DNA from: DASRDR01 sp035550795
GTDB taxonomy: Bacteria; Methylomirabilota; Methylomirabilia; Rokubacteriales; DASRDR01
DNA: 64,000 bases
Assembly (NCBI GenBank): GCA_035550795.1
Contig: DASZOL010000017.1
Span: 1-64,000 of the forward strand
Direction: 5' to 3'
The notes beneath the pieces are model-generated. The model ran no database searches. It was not told the origin of the DNA and saw only the letters and a list, made by a program, of their open reading frames with translations. This document shows, in pieces, positions 24,712 through 33,838 of this stretch (position 1 is the first letter of the stretch; each line of letters opens with the position of its first letter). A program made the translations under genes and the position numbers.

Positions 24712-26175
24712 ATGATCTTCACCCAGTACTACCTGGGCTGCCTGTCGCAGGCGTCCTACTTGATTGGCGACGAGAGCACGCGAACCGCGGTGGTGGTCGA
24801 TCCGCGGCGCGACGTGGACGAGTACGTTGACGACGCCGCCGGGCGCGGGCTCAAGATCGCGCACGTCATCCTGACGCACTTCCACGCGGACTTCGTGGCC
24901 GGGCACCTCGAGCTGCGTGACCGCGTGGGCGCCCGCATCCACCTGGGCGCCCGGGCGCAGGCCGACTACGACTTCTCGCCGCTCCGCGACGGCGACACCC
25001 TGGAGCTCGGGCGCGTCCGGCTCCGGGTCCTCGAGACGCCCGGCCATACGCCCGAGGCCATCTCACTCCTGCTCTACGACCTCGCCGTGAGCGACCGTGA
25101 GCCCCACGCCGTGCTGACCGGCGACACACTCTTCATCGGCGACGTCGGACGACCGGATCTCATGGCGTCGGTCGGGCTCAGCGCGCCGGAGCTGGCAGGG
25201 ATGCTGTACGACTCGCTGCACGAGAAGCTTCTGACCCTTCCGGACGCGACGCTCGTCTACCCCGGGCACGGTGCCGGGTCCGCGTGCGGGAAGCACCTGG
25301 GCCAGGAGCGGATGTCCACCATCGGCGTCCAGCGCCAGCACAACTACGCGCTCCAGCCGATGTCGAAGCAGCGGTTCGTCGAGACGATCACGGCCGAGCT
25401 GCCGGCGGCACCGCCCTATTTCGCCCACGACGCCGATCTGAACCGTCGCGAGCGCCCGACGCTCGACACCGTTCTCGCGCGCGAGCTGCACCGGCTCCCG
25501 CTGGAGGCAGTGCTCGCCGCCCAGCGCGACGGTGCGCAGCTGCTCGACGTCCGCGATCCGGCCGATTTCGCGGCGGGCCACCTCGCGAGCAGCCTGAACA
25601 TCGGTCTCGGCGGCCGCTTCGCCGAGTGGGCGGGGATCCTGCTCTCGCCCGCCCGCCCGATCGTCCTGGTATCCACGCCGGGCCGGGAGAGCGAGGCGGC
25701 CATCCGGCTCGCGCGCGTCGGGTTCGATGCCGTCGTGGGCTATCTCGATGGAGGCATCGAGGCCGCCAAGGACCGACCCGACCTGGTGAAGCGCGTGGAG
25801 CGCGTGACGGCAGCGGCGCTCAGGGAGATCCGCCAGTCCGACCGCATCCCGATCCTCGACGTCCGCACGGAGGCGGAGTGGCGGAACGACCCGATCCCGG
25901 GCAGCGTCAACGTGCCGCTCAATCAGCTCCGGGCGCGCCTGGCCGACGTGCCCCCCGGGCCGCGGATCGTCGTCCACTGCCAGACGGGGCTCCGCTCGTC
26001 CACCGCGGCGAGCCTTCTCGAGCAGGTCGGACGCACCGGCGTGGTCGACCTGGTGGGCGGGATCGTCGCGTGGAAGCTGGCCGCCGAGCAGGAGACCGCC
26101 ATGGCCGGCCGGCCGGCGGAGCCGGCGCGCCGGGTGCCGGCCGGGTCGGGCGGCCCGCCGGACCCGTCTCGCTGA
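24712..26175 (+). CDS. MBL-fold persulfide dioxygenase-like protein fused to two rhodanese domains
   Basis: A 487-residue sulfur-handling protein. Residues 1-240 form an ETHE1-like metallo-beta-lactamase domain: THFHADFVAGHLE carries the iron ligands HxHxD, followed by TPGHTPEAI, LTGDTLFIGDVGRPD and VYPGHGAGS. Two rhodanese domains follow (about 265-360 and 375-465). The first lacks a loop cysteine (VSTPGRESEA), so it is probably non-catalytic; the second has the intact loop HCQTGLRSS. Such fusions oxidise glutathione or protein persulfides to sulfite and thiosulfate. The C-terminal 20 residues are Pro/Gly/Arg-rich. GGAGAGG precedes the ATG. It is one of few plus-strand genes and forms its own unit. 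Confidence 0.88.
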   Translation: MIFTQYYLGCLSQASYLIGDESTRTAVVVDPRRDVDEYVDDAAGRGLKIAHVILTHFHADFVAGHLELRDRVGARIHLGARAQADYDFSPLRDGDTLELGRVRLRVLETPGHTPEAISLLLYDLAVSDREPHAVLTGDTLFIGDVGRPDLMASVGLSAPELAGMLYDSLHEKLLTLPDATLVYPGHGAGSACGKHLGQERMSTIGVQRQHNYALQPMSKQRFVETITAELPAAPPYFAHDADLNRRERPTLDTVLARELHRLPLEAVLAAQRDGAQLLDVRDPADFAAGHLASSLNIGLGGRFAEWAGILLSPARPIVLVSTPGRESEAAIRLARVGFDAVVGYLDGGIEAAKDRPDLVKRVERVTAAALREIRQSDRIPILDVRTEAEWRNDPIPGSVNVPLNQLRARLADVPPGPRIVVHCQTGLRSSTAASLLEQVGRTGVVDLVGGIVAWKLAAEQETAMAGRPAEPARRVPAGSGGPPDPSR

Positions 26176-26215
26176 GCCCGGAGCCTCGACCGGCCGGAGC
26201 CGGCCGCGCGGGCGC

Positions 26216-27019
26216 TCAGCCGCCCAGCTCCGCCTCGAGATCGAGCCGCCAGCGGTCGCGGGCTGCCAGCACCCGCACCCCGGTTTCGCCCGAGAGCGTC
26301 TCGGCCAGCTGCCAGGGGCGCGCCCTCAGCATGGTCAGCCCGAAGTGCGTGATGACCGCCAGGCGGGGGCGCATGGCCGCGATAAGGCGGCGCGCATCGG
26401 GAACGGCCAGGTGGATCTCGTCCCTCGGCTCGCGATACACCACGTTGAGGATGAGGAGGTCCGCGGACAGGGCCGTCTCGATCTCCGGCAGGTACCCCGT
26501 GCAGGCGACGAGCCCCACCGTCCACCGGCGTCCAACGAAGCGGAGGCCGTAGGTCTCGACCGGGTGCTTGAGCTGGAGGGGAGTCTCGATGACAGGGCTG
26601 CCGTCGCCGCCGATCGGATACCGGCCGCCCGGGACGAGGACGTCGGTCGCCGCGGGATAGCTCCGGACATAGCGCAGGATCACCGGATCCTCGTCGTAGG
26701 CATCCCGCGGGGCCAGGACGAGGCCCCGCTTCTTGGTCCCGCCCTGCGTCATCGACTCGATCATGGCGTTGATGTCGCCCGAATGATCGAGGTGCTTGTG
26801 GGTGAGCACGATGGCGTCGAGGACGCTCGGGTCGAGGCCGAGGGCACGCCCCCGCGCGTGCGCAAGGGCGCCGGGCCCGGGATCGACGCAGACCCAGGTC
26901 CCGTCGAGGCACACCCAGAGGCCGCCGGTCGCCCGGGCCTGGAATGCGGTCGTCATCCGCCCCCCGCCCGTGCCCACGAACACGACCTGGTCGGCGTCGA
27001 GGCGGGGCGACGGAGGCAC
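26216..27019 (-). CDS. MBL-fold hydrolase, ribonuclease Z-like
   Basis: A 267-residue metallo-beta-lactamase-fold protein. VFVGTGGGRM near residue 15 and LTHKHLDHSGDI near 72 give the HxHxDH metal site, and ITHFGLTML near 230 gives a further His. This pattern matches the RNase Z/AtsA-type subgroup rather than ETHE1. It converges on the MBL/rhodanese gene, 40 bases away, and follows the tRNA-thiolation gene by 15 bases, so it may share a transcript with that pair. A tRNA 3'-processing role would fit the neighbours, but the exosite of true RNase Z is not visible. Confidence 0.8.
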   Translation of the reverse strand: MPPSPRLDADQVVFVGTGGGRMTTAFQARATGGLWVCLDGTWVCVDPGPGALAHARGRALGLDPSVLDAIVLTHKHLDHSGDINAMIESMTQGGTKKRGLVLAPRDAYDEDPVILRYVRSYPAATDVLVPGGRYPIGGDGSPVIETPLQLKHPVETYGLRFVGRRWTVGLVACTGYLPEIETALSADLLILNVVYREPRDEIHLAVPDARRLIAAMRPRLAVITHFGLTMLRARPWQLAETLSGETGVRVLAARDRWRLDLEAELGG

Positions 27020-27034
27020 GATGCGCGCGCCCCG

Positions 27035-28036
27035 TCAGGACGCGTGAATCTCGGAAGCGGCGTGAAGGTCCGAAATCAGCCCGCGCACGATCGGTGGATC
27101 TGCGGGCTCGGCGTCCGGCGTGCGGTCCGCCGGCCGCACCGCCCGCTGCACCTGGTCGCGGAGCTTGCAGAATGCGCAGACCTCGCCGGTCGTGGTCTGG
27201 CCGCACCGGACGCACTCCACGAGGGTAACGGTCTCCCGCTGCTGGAAGAGCCCGCGCGCCCGATCGAGGAAGCCCTGCAGGAACATCGCCTTCGAGCCTG
27301 GTGACGTGTCCTCGAGACGGTTCAGCAGCTCCTTGTGCGTGATCGACGTCGCGCCCCGCGAGAACGGGCACTCCTCGACGATGTAGTCGATGCCCCGCAG
27401 GAACGCGTAGGCGGCGGTCTCGCGCTCGCTCATCCGGAAGAGCGGCTTCACCCGGCGCGCGAGCTTCGGGTGCGTGGCCTCGAGGACGGGCGTCTGCCGC
27501 GCCAGCGACGACTCGTCCCAGCGCAGCGTGGAGCCGAGCAGCGTCGCGGCCTCGTCGTCGAGGTTGTGGCCCGTCGCAACCACCGGGAACCCGCCGTCGA
27601 GCGCCGCGCGGTTCAGGAGGTAGCGCTTGGACAGGCCGCAGGCGGAGCAGGTCGGCCGCCGCGTCGCGTCCCTCACGGCCGGGATCGGCGCGCCCGCCTC
27701 ATCGGCGACGGCGACGATGCGGAGGGCGAGCCCGCGCGCCGCAGCGAACGCCTCGCACCGGGCCTTCGAGGCGCGCGAGTAGTCGAAGATCCCGAGATCG
27801 AGGTAGAGCCCCGTGGTGCGGTAGCCGGCGTCGTGAAGCACGTCCCAGAGCGCGAGCGAGTCCTTCCCGCCCGACACCGCCACCAGCACGGGCTCGTCCC
27901 GCGTGAGCATCCGCCAGTGGCGCACCGTCTCCAGCACGTGACGCCGGAAGAAGTCGAGAAAGTCAGGCGCGCAGAAGGCCGTGTTGTGGCGCCGGAGCTC
28001 CAGCACCGCTCGGCCGCCGCACTTCCGGCACTTCAC
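27035..28036 (-). CDS. ttuA: tRNA 2-thiolation enzyme, TtuA/NcsA/TtcA superfamily
   Basis: A 333-residue PP-loop ATPase that adenylates the tRNA target base and transfers sulfur. An N-terminal zinc-finger-like CRKCGG with FCAPD near residue 22 precedes the PP-loop VAVSGGKDSLAL near 53. Cys in TCSACG near 140 and in EECPFS near 230 are the likely Fe-S ligands. A C-terminal CVRCG...CAFC zinc ribbon lies near 285. This arrangement matches Thermus TtuA (2-thioribothymidine at U54). One difference is Asp where the fourth ligand of the N-terminal zinc site is usually His. The GTG start overlaps the stop of the MoaD-like gene as GTGA, so carrier and enzyme are translationally coupled. Confidence 0.85.
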   Translation of the reverse strand: MKCRKCGGRAVLELRRHNTAFCAPDFLDFFRRHVLETVRHWRMLTRDEPVLVAVSGGKDSLALWDVLHDAGYRTTGLYLDLGIFDYSRASKARCEAFAAARGLALRIVAVADEAGAPIPAVRDATRRPTCSACGLSKRYLLNRAALDGGFPVVATGHNLDDEAATLLGSTLRWDESSLARQTPVLEATHPKLARRVKPLFRMSERETAAYAFLRGIDYIVEECPFSRGATSITHKELLNRLEDTSPGSKAMFLQGFLDRARGLFQQRETVTLVECVRCGQTTTGEVCAFCKLRDQVQRAVRPADRTPDAEPADPPIVRGLISDLHAASEIHAS

Positions 28037-28233
28037 GGGCGCCCGCCGGAGATGACCGGGCGCAACTCCACGACGTCGTCCTCCGCCACGACCTCGTCGA
28101 TCGTGAGCAGGTCACTGCCGCGGATCACGAGCACGGTCTCCGGCAGAACGCCCAGCTCGGCCAGCAGCTCCCGCACCCTCCGGCGACCGCTCACTTCGAC
28201 CTCACGCCCCTGGTTGCGAAGGAGGACCTTCAT
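28033..28233 (-). CDS. MoaD/ThiS/TtuB-like ubiquitin-fold sulfur carrier
   Basis: A 66-residue beta-grasp protein: MKVLLRNQGREVEV, a central helix VRELLAELGV and strand DDVVELRPVISGG. In this family the C-terminal Gly-Gly is activated to a thiocarboxylate that donates sulfur. Here the gene adds two residues, ending GGRP, so the carboxyl terminus is not directly available. Coupling to the TtuA-like gene makes it the probable TtuB. The ATG at 28233 is preferred; an in-frame GTG at 28245 adds four residues. Neither has a clear ribosome binding site, and TATAGT lies immediately upstream, so a very short leader is possible. Upstream, 28246-28440 shows nothing I can support. Confidence 0.8.
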   Translation of the reverse strand: MKVLLRNQGREVEVSGRRRVRELLAELGVLPETVLVIRGSDLLTIDEVVAEDDVVELRPVISGGRP

Positions 28234-28440
28234 CGCGGAACTCACTATACACCCGGCCCCAGAGTCGGCCCCGGCGAGGCTTCAGCCTATGCAGGCCGCT
28301 CGACCCCGTGGCGGGTTCGGTGGACGTGGAGGACGCCTGGTCGACATCGATCGGCCGCCCAAGAAGCCTCGGGAGTCGCGCCAGACGCGCACCGGCGAGG
28401 AAGGCCGATGGGACGACCGGCATTCTTGCGGGCGAACTGG

Positions 28441-29451
28441 TCAGGCCGAGAGTCGGCGGCGCGTTCGGGCCGCCGCTGACGCCTCAGGGTTCAGGAGGAG
28501 CGCCGCCGGAGGCGCCGCGCCGCGCGCGACGGCCAGGATCGACTGGGCGCAGCAGTCGCCTACCCCGGCCTCCCCAGCGAGGTCTGATCCCGCGGCGTGG
28601 GGGGTCACGACCACGTTCTCGAGGCCGAGGAGCGGCGAGCCGCTCGGCGGCTCGCGCCGGAACACGTCGAGCCCAGCGCCGGCGATCCGGCGGGCCGAGA
28701 GGGCCTCGTAGAGCGCCGCCTCGTCGACCAACCCGCCGCGCGCGGTATTGATCAGGAATGCCGTCGGCTTCATGAGCCGGAGCCGCGCCGCGTTGATCAG
28801 GCCATCGGTCTCCGGCGAGTGGGGGGCGTGCAGGGTGACGAAGTCCGACTCCCGGAGCAGCGTCTCGAGCGTCACCAGCTCGATCCCGTGGGCGCGCGCG
28901 TAGTCGGCGTCGGGCACCGTGTCGTGGGCGAGGATGCGCATCTCGTAGCCGCGACATCGTCGCGCCACGGCCCGGCCGATCCGCCCGAGCCCCACGATTC
29001 CGACCGTGGTGCGCCAGAGTCCAGGACGGAACTCCCAGCCCCAGCCCCCGGCCGTCACGCGCTGGTGGTAGACGACGACGTTTCGGGCGACGGCGCCCAT
29101 CAGGGCCACGGCGAGATCCGCGACGCTCTCGTGGTTCCCGCCAAAGGCCATGGCCACGTAGACGCCGTGGCGCGTCGCGGCCGGAACGTCCACCTGGTCG
29201 TAGCCGACTCCGAACCGCGCGATCACCTCGAGGTCGGCCGCTTCCCGGAGGACGCGTTCCGTGTACGGCTCCACGCCGGCGATCGTCGCGAAGACGCCCC
29301 GGAGCCCCTCGACCAGCTCCGCCTCGCCGTACGGGCGGCCCAGGGGGCTGCGCAGCACCTCGATGCCGGCGGCCTCCAGCCGGGCGAGATACGCGGACGG
29401 CCGGCTCGCCAGGAGCGACGGCACGACGAGAACTTTGAGCGACGCGGGCAT
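28441..29451 (-). CDS. D-3-phosphoglycerate dehydrogenase-like D-2-hydroxyacid dehydrogenase
   Basis: A 336-residue NAD-dependent 2-hydroxyacid dehydrogenase. VGIVGLGRIGRAVARR near residue 150 is the Rossmann motif. Arg is in NTARGGLVDE near 238, Glu in DVFRREPPSG near 264 and His in VVTPHAAGSDL near 287. This is the SerA/glyoxylate-reductase short form without the C-terminal ACT regulatory domain. It differs from the CtBP-like homologue at 17908 in the post-His segment (SDLAGE rather than WYSEEG). It lies 66 bases after the ligase gene and may be co-transcribed with it. The true substrate is unknown. Confidence 0.85.
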   Translation of the reverse strand: MPASLKVLVVPSLLASRPSAYLARLEAAGIEVLRSPLGRPYGEAELVEGLRGVFATIAGVEPYTERVLREAADLEVIARFGVGYDQVDVPAATRHGVYVAMAFGGNHESVADLAVALMGAVARNVVVYHQRVTAGGWGWEFRPGLWRTTVGIVGLGRIGRAVARRCRGYEMRILAHDTVPDADYARAHGIELVTLETLLRESDFVTLHAPHSPETDGLINAARLRLMKPTAFLINTARGGLVDEAALYEALSARRIAGAGLDVFRREPPSGSPLLGLENVVVTPHAAGSDLAGEAGVGDCCAQSILAVARGAAPPAALLLNPEASAAARTRRRLSA

Positions 29452-29517
29452 TCTAGGTCTCCTTACGGTCTCTTGGCCGGTCTCCTGGCCGCTCCCATGG
29501 CTCGGCTCGCGCCGGCG

Positions 29518-30864
29518 TCAGGGCGCGGCGTCATCGCGCCGGACGACGCGACGCGCTTTCAACTCGTAGCGCGGCAGGGTCCGGGCGGGCACCGCCGTCA
29601 CCTCGATCCGGATCCCGAGATCGCGCCGGACGGCCTGGCCGACCCCGTCCACCGTCTGTCGGACCCTCTCGGCTGGCCCCGCGCTCCCGTCGATCTCGAT
29701 CAGCAGCCGCACCTCGTCCAGCACCCCTCGACGAAACACCTCGATCTGGAACTCGTCCACGGCGGCGAAGCGGCGCACGATCCCCTCGAGCGCCGACGGG
29801 AACACGTTGACGCCGCGAACGACCAGCATGTCGTCCACCCGGCCCAGGATGCCCCCCTCGAGGCGCGCGAACGTGCGGCCGCATGCGCACGCGTTCGGGG
29901 CCAGCCGCACCCGGTCGCCCGAGCGGTAGCGCAGGACCGGCGCCCCCCAGCGTCCCAGGTTCGTGAGCGTCAGCTCGCCGACTTCCCCCGGCGCCACTGG
30001 CCGGCCCCTCTCGGGATCGAGCACCTCGGCGACGAACTCGAGCTCGTTGACGTGGAGGCCCGCCTGCGCGATGCACTCGAACGCGTAGGCCCCCACCTCG
30101 GTCATGCCGGCGTGGTCATACGCCCGGGCGCCCCAGAGCAGCTCCAGGCGCTGGCGCACGGCGGGGATGCCGGCCCCCGGCTCGCCCGCGTGGACCGTCC
30201 TGCGGACGCCGAGCGCGGCCGGGTCAGCGCCCTGGGCGCGCGCGACTTCGGCGAGGTGAAGCCCGTACGACGGAGTGCAGACGAGCGCCGTGGCCCCGAG
30301 CTCCCGGATCGCGTGGAGTCGCGTCGCCGAGTCCTGACCGCCCCCCGGGATGGCCATCGCGCCGAGAACCCGCGCGCCCTCCAGCCCCGCCCAGAACCCG
30401 ACAAAGAGCCCGAAGGAGAACGGGAAGAAGAGACGGTCGGGGGCAGCCAGCCCCGCCCCCCGGAACACGAAGGCCCAGCAGCGGGCCCACCAGGCCCAGG
30501 ACGCCTCGGTCTCGAGCCACCGGAGCGGCGGACCCGTTGTGCCCGAGGTCTGGAACACGCGCACGTAGCGGTCGAGCGGATGCGTGAGGTTCGTGCCGAA
30601 CGGCGGGTGAGCCGCCTGATCGGCGGACAGCTCCGCCTTCGTGAGCCGCGGGAGCCTGGCGAAGTCCGCCCACGAGGCGACGTCGCGCGGATCCCTCACA
30701 CCGGCGGCCCGGAGGCGCTCCCGCCAGAAGATGTTGGAGTCCCAGACGTCACCCAGCCCGGCGATGAGGCGTTGCCACTGCCACTCTCGGAGGGTCTCGG
30801 GGGGCGCCGTCTCGCGCGCGCGGTCGAGAAACGGAACGTCGCTCGGCGCATCCGGGCGGGTCAT
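29518..30864 (-). CDS. Phenylacetate-CoA ligase family AMP-forming ligase
   Basis: A 448-residue ANL-superfamily ligase of the PaaK type, which activates an aryl or aliphatic acid through an acyl-adenylate to its CoA ester. The P-loop is QTSGTTGPPLRW near residue 110, the acyl-AMP motif is YDHAGMTEVGAY near 255, and YRSGDRVRL with the NVFPSALEG C-terminal hinge completes the set. The length is typical. The ATG at 30864 begins the conserved part; upstream frame is low-complexity. Being just downstream of the hcr/box unit it may supply benzoyl- or 4-hydroxybenzoyl-CoA, which would complete the pathway, but PaaK relatives also activate phenylacetate, anthranilate and others. Confidence 0.85.
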   Translation of the reverse strand: MTRPDAPSDVPFLDRARETAPPETLREWQWQRLIAGLGDVWDSNIFWRERLRAAGVRDPRDVASWADFARLPRLTKAELSADQAAHPPFGTNLTHPLDRYVRVFQTSGTTGPPLRWLETEASWAWWARCWAFVFRGAGLAAPDRLFFPFSFGLFVGFWAGLEGARVLGAMAIPGGGQDSATRLHAIRELGATALVCTPSYGLHLAEVARAQGADPAALGVRRTVHAGEPGAGIPAVRQRLELLWGARAYDHAGMTEVGAYAFECIAQAGLHVNELEFVAEVLDPERGRPVAPGEVGELTLTNLGRWGAPVLRYRSGDRVRLAPNACACGRTFARLEGGILGRVDDMLVVRGVNVFPSALEGIVRRFAAVDEFQIEVFRRGVLDEVRLLIEIDGSAGPAERVRQTVDGVGQAVRRDLGIRIEVTAVPARTLPRYELKARRVVRRDDAAP

Positions 30865-30892
30865 GGCTCGGCGACTGCTGGCGCGGCACCCC

Positions 30893-31786
30893 TCACGGCA
30901 GGGAGAGCCGGCCCGTGAGCACGATGACTGCCTGGCCGCCGACCCGGACACGGGTGGCGCGGCCAGGGACACCGTGCACCTCGACGGCGATCCGCCCGGG
31001 CCGGCCCTGGAAGTCGCCCTGCTCGCCCCGGAACCGCGCCACCCCGTCGGCGGCCCCGAGACCGCCCGTCTCCCAGAGCCACACGCCGATGGCCGCGTGC
31101 GAGGACCCGGTCGCGGGATCCTCCGGGATCCCGACGTGCGGGATGAAGTTCCGGGTGTGGGTGAGAGCGCCCGGCTCGCGCGACTCGCGCGCCGTGAGAA
31201 CGACCCCGCGAACCCCGCGCTCTCGAGCGAGCCGCCCGAGGGATGCCAGGTCGGGCGCGAGCAGACGGAGCGCCTCGAGCCCGGCCACCGGGATCAGCAG
31301 GTCCTGCTCGGACGTGCGCGCGGGCGGGGCCCACCGGGCGACGGCGCTCGCGGGCAGCCCGAGAACGTCCAGAAACGGCGCGAGGTCGCCAGCCTCCGGC
31401 GCCCAGCGCGGGCAGTCCGGCTCGAACCACGCGGTCCGTGACGCGGGCGCCCCCTCGATCGCGATCGCGAGACGGTGGCGCGGGTGGACGAAGGTGAGCT
31501 CGCCTCGCGGGGCCTCACCGCGCGCCGCAAGCACGTGGGCCGCCGCCACCGTGCCGTGTCCGCAGAGCGTCAGCTCGACTCCGGCCGGCGAGAACCAGCG
31601 GAGCCCGCGCTCGCCGCCGCACACGGGCGGCTGGAGGAAGGCGGTGGCCGGCCGCGCCATCTCCACGGCGACGCCTCGCATCGCGACCTCGTCGAGGCCG
31701 CTCGCATCGGGCACGACCGCGGCCGGGTTGCCGGTGAACGGGGTGGACGTGAAGACGTCAACGAGGACGACCTCGACCGCTCTCAC
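30893..31786 (-). CDS. PhzF family isomerase-like protein with altered catalytic motif
   Basis: A 297-residue PhzF-fold protein (diaminopimelate-epimerase-like twin barrel). Its N-terminal TSTPFTGNPAAVVPD, ELTLCGHGTVAAAHV near residue 75 and DPATGSSHAAIG near 225 are the family blocks. In characterised PhzF proteins a glutamate in a segment like NLSETAF acts as general acid/base; here the aligned segment reads MARPATAF, with Ala at that place. The protein is therefore probably not a classical PhzF isomerase. It sits between the XRE-cupin regulator (82 bases upstream) and the PaaK-like ligase (28 bases downstream), possibly at the tail of the aromatic unit. Confidence 0.82.
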   Translation of the reverse strand: MRAVEVVLVDVFTSTPFTGNPAAVVPDASGLDEVAMRGVAVEMARPATAFLQPPVCGGERGLRWFSPAGVELTLCGHGTVAAAHVLAARGEAPRGELTFVHPRHRLAIAIEGAPASRTAWFEPDCPRWAPEAGDLAPFLDVLGLPASAVARWAPPARTSEQDLLIPVAGLEALRLLAPDLASLGRLARERGVRGVVLTARESREPGALTHTRNFIPHVGIPEDPATGSSHAAIGVWLWETGGLGAADGVARFRGEQGDFQGRPGRIAVEVHGVPGRATRVRVGGQAVIVLTGRLSLP

Positions 31787-31868
31787 CTCGCTACCCTCGC
31801 GCCGCCCTCGTTGATCGGATGGCCTTCGGCCTTTGGCGGCTTGCGACAGGCCTGCGGCCGGCTGGCGA

Positions 31869-32423
31869 TCACGCGTCCTTGCCCGTGATCACCCAGAGCG
31901 TCCGCGCCGTGCCCGAGCCGACGTTCTCCCACGTGTGTGGAACGCCCCCGTCCAGAAACGCCGAGTCGCCCGTCTCAAGGAGGTGGCGCTCGCCGTTGTA
32001 CTGGAGGGCGATCTTCCCCTCGATGACGTACATGAGCTTCATCTGACCCGGCTCGATCAGGACGCGCTCGGGGGGCACGCTCGCGCCCCGCCGGCCGAGC
32101 GTCGAGACGACCGCGCGCACCTTGCCCCGGAAGAGGCCGGCCGCCAGGACCTCCCAGCGCTCGGTCGACCCGTCGAAGCTGACGACCGCGTAGTCCTTCC
32201 GCCGCCCGAGGTGCAGTTGGCCGTTCGGGGCCTGCTCGAAGAAGGCCCCGATCGGAACACCGAGGGCGCTCGCCAGCCGCCCCAGGGTGTGAAGGGACGG
32301 CGTCAGCTTGTCGGACTCGATCTGGGACACCAGGCTCGGCGTGAGCCCGGCGGTCCCCGCCAGCGCCTTCTGCCGGATGCCGCGATCCGTCCGCAGCCCA
32401 CGGATCCGCGCCCCGAGGGACAC
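31869..32423 (-). CDS. XRE-family transcriptional regulator with C-terminal cupin
   Basis: A 184-residue regulator. Residues 1-60 form an XRE helix-turn-helix (LGARIRGLRTDRGIRQ, then LTPSLVSQIESDKLTPS). Residues 105-180 form a cupin ligand domain (IEPGQMKLMYVIEGKIAL, then LETGDSAFLDGGVPHTWENVG). Such proteins bind small effectors in the cupin barrel and repress or activate nearby operons. The start is 3 bases after the boxB stop, so it is co-transcribed with the aromatic genes and is the obvious candidate to control them by feedback. It is not a BoxR/BzdR type regulator, which carries a shikimate-kinase-like domain instead of a cupin. Confidence 0.88.
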   Translation of the reverse strand: MSLGARIRGLRTDRGIRQKALAGTAGLTPSLVSQIESDKLTPSLHTLGRLASALGVPIGAFFEQAPNGQLHLGRRKDYAVVSFDGSTERWEVLAAGLFRGKVRAVVSTLGRRGASVPPERVLIEPGQMKLMYVIEGKIALQYNGERHLLETGDSAFLDGGVPHTWENVGSGTARTLWVITGKDA

Positions 32424-32426
32424 CGG

Positions 32427-33838
32427 TCAGCTCCGGACGTACTCGAAGTCGACGGGATTCCCGTTGATCCCGCGGGCGGGCGGCGCGATCCAGCTGGCGA
32501 ACTTGCCGCGCTCGACGACCGGGGCCATCAGGCTCTGCACGAACGCCTTGTCGTTCTCCGTTGGCAGCCACTCCCCGTGTCGCGCGTCCCACTCCGCCTG
32601 GCTGACCACCCGGCCGTCGGGCGACACGCGCGCCTCCGCGAATGCCCCGATCGCCCGGTGGAAGCCGCGATGGGGTAGCCGGAGCTCCAAATCGACCCCG
32701 TGCTTCCGGATCGTCTCGTTCCAGCGGTCGACGCCGCGCTGGCAGTCCGCGACGTAATCGTCCCGAAGGCGCTCGTTGAGCGCGGTCAGCGCCGCCTCCT
32801 CCCGCGTCACGACACGCTCGCCGTCGAGCTGGGTCACCGGGTACGTCGCGTCCGCGAGCACGTGGTCGTCGGTCTTCTTGCCCTCCTCGAACCGGCCCTT
32901 GAGGCCCGCGGTGTAGAAGTTGGCGGCGTTGGTCGAGATCTCGCCCCCGAACAGGTCGATCGAGACGGAGAAGTGAAAGTTCAGGTAGCGCTGGATCGTG
33001 GCCAGGTCGATGACCCCGTGCTTCCGGACGTCGTCCGTGCGATGCTCCCGCATCGCCTCGCAGGTGCGCTGGACGACCCGTCCCAGGCCTGCCTCGCCGA
33101 CGAACATGTGGTGCGCTTCCTCGGTCAGCATGAAGCGGCAGGTGCGGGATAGCGGATCGAACCCGCTCTCGGCGAGGCTCGCGAGCTGATACTTGCCGTC
33201 CCGGTCGGTGAAGTAGGTGAACATGAAGAACGAGAGCCAATCGGGCGTCTTCTCGTTGAACGCGCCAAGGATGCGCGGCTTGTCCTGGTCCCCCGAATGA
33301 CGCTGGAGCAGCGCCTCCGCCTCCTCCCGGCCGTCGCGGCCGAAGTGCGCGTGAAGGAGGTACACCATCGCCCAGAGGTGCCGGCCCTCCTCCACGTTGA
33401 CCTGGAAGAGGTTGCGCAGGTCGTAGAGCGACGGGCACGTTCGCCCGAGTTGGCGCTGCTGCTCCACCGACGCGGGCTCGGTGTCGCCCTGCGTGACGAT
33501 CAGCCGCCGCAGCGTGCCGCGGTGCTCCCCCGGGACGTCCTGCCACGCCGCCTGGCCACGGTGGGCTCCGAAGCCGATCGTGCGCCCCGGCTCGGGCTCG
33601 GCGAGGAAGATGCCCCACCGGTACTCAGGCATCCGCACGTAGTCGAAGTGCGCCCATCCCTGCGCATCCACGCTGATCGCCGTGCGGAGGTAGACGTCCC
33701 TCGCCTGGAACCCCTCGGGCCCCATCTCGTGCCACCACTGGAGGAACCGCGGCTGCCACTCCTCGAGCGCCCGCAGGAGGCGCCGGTCCTCGTGGAGGCG
33801 GACGTTGTTCGGGATGCGCTCCTGGTAGTCGACCGCCA

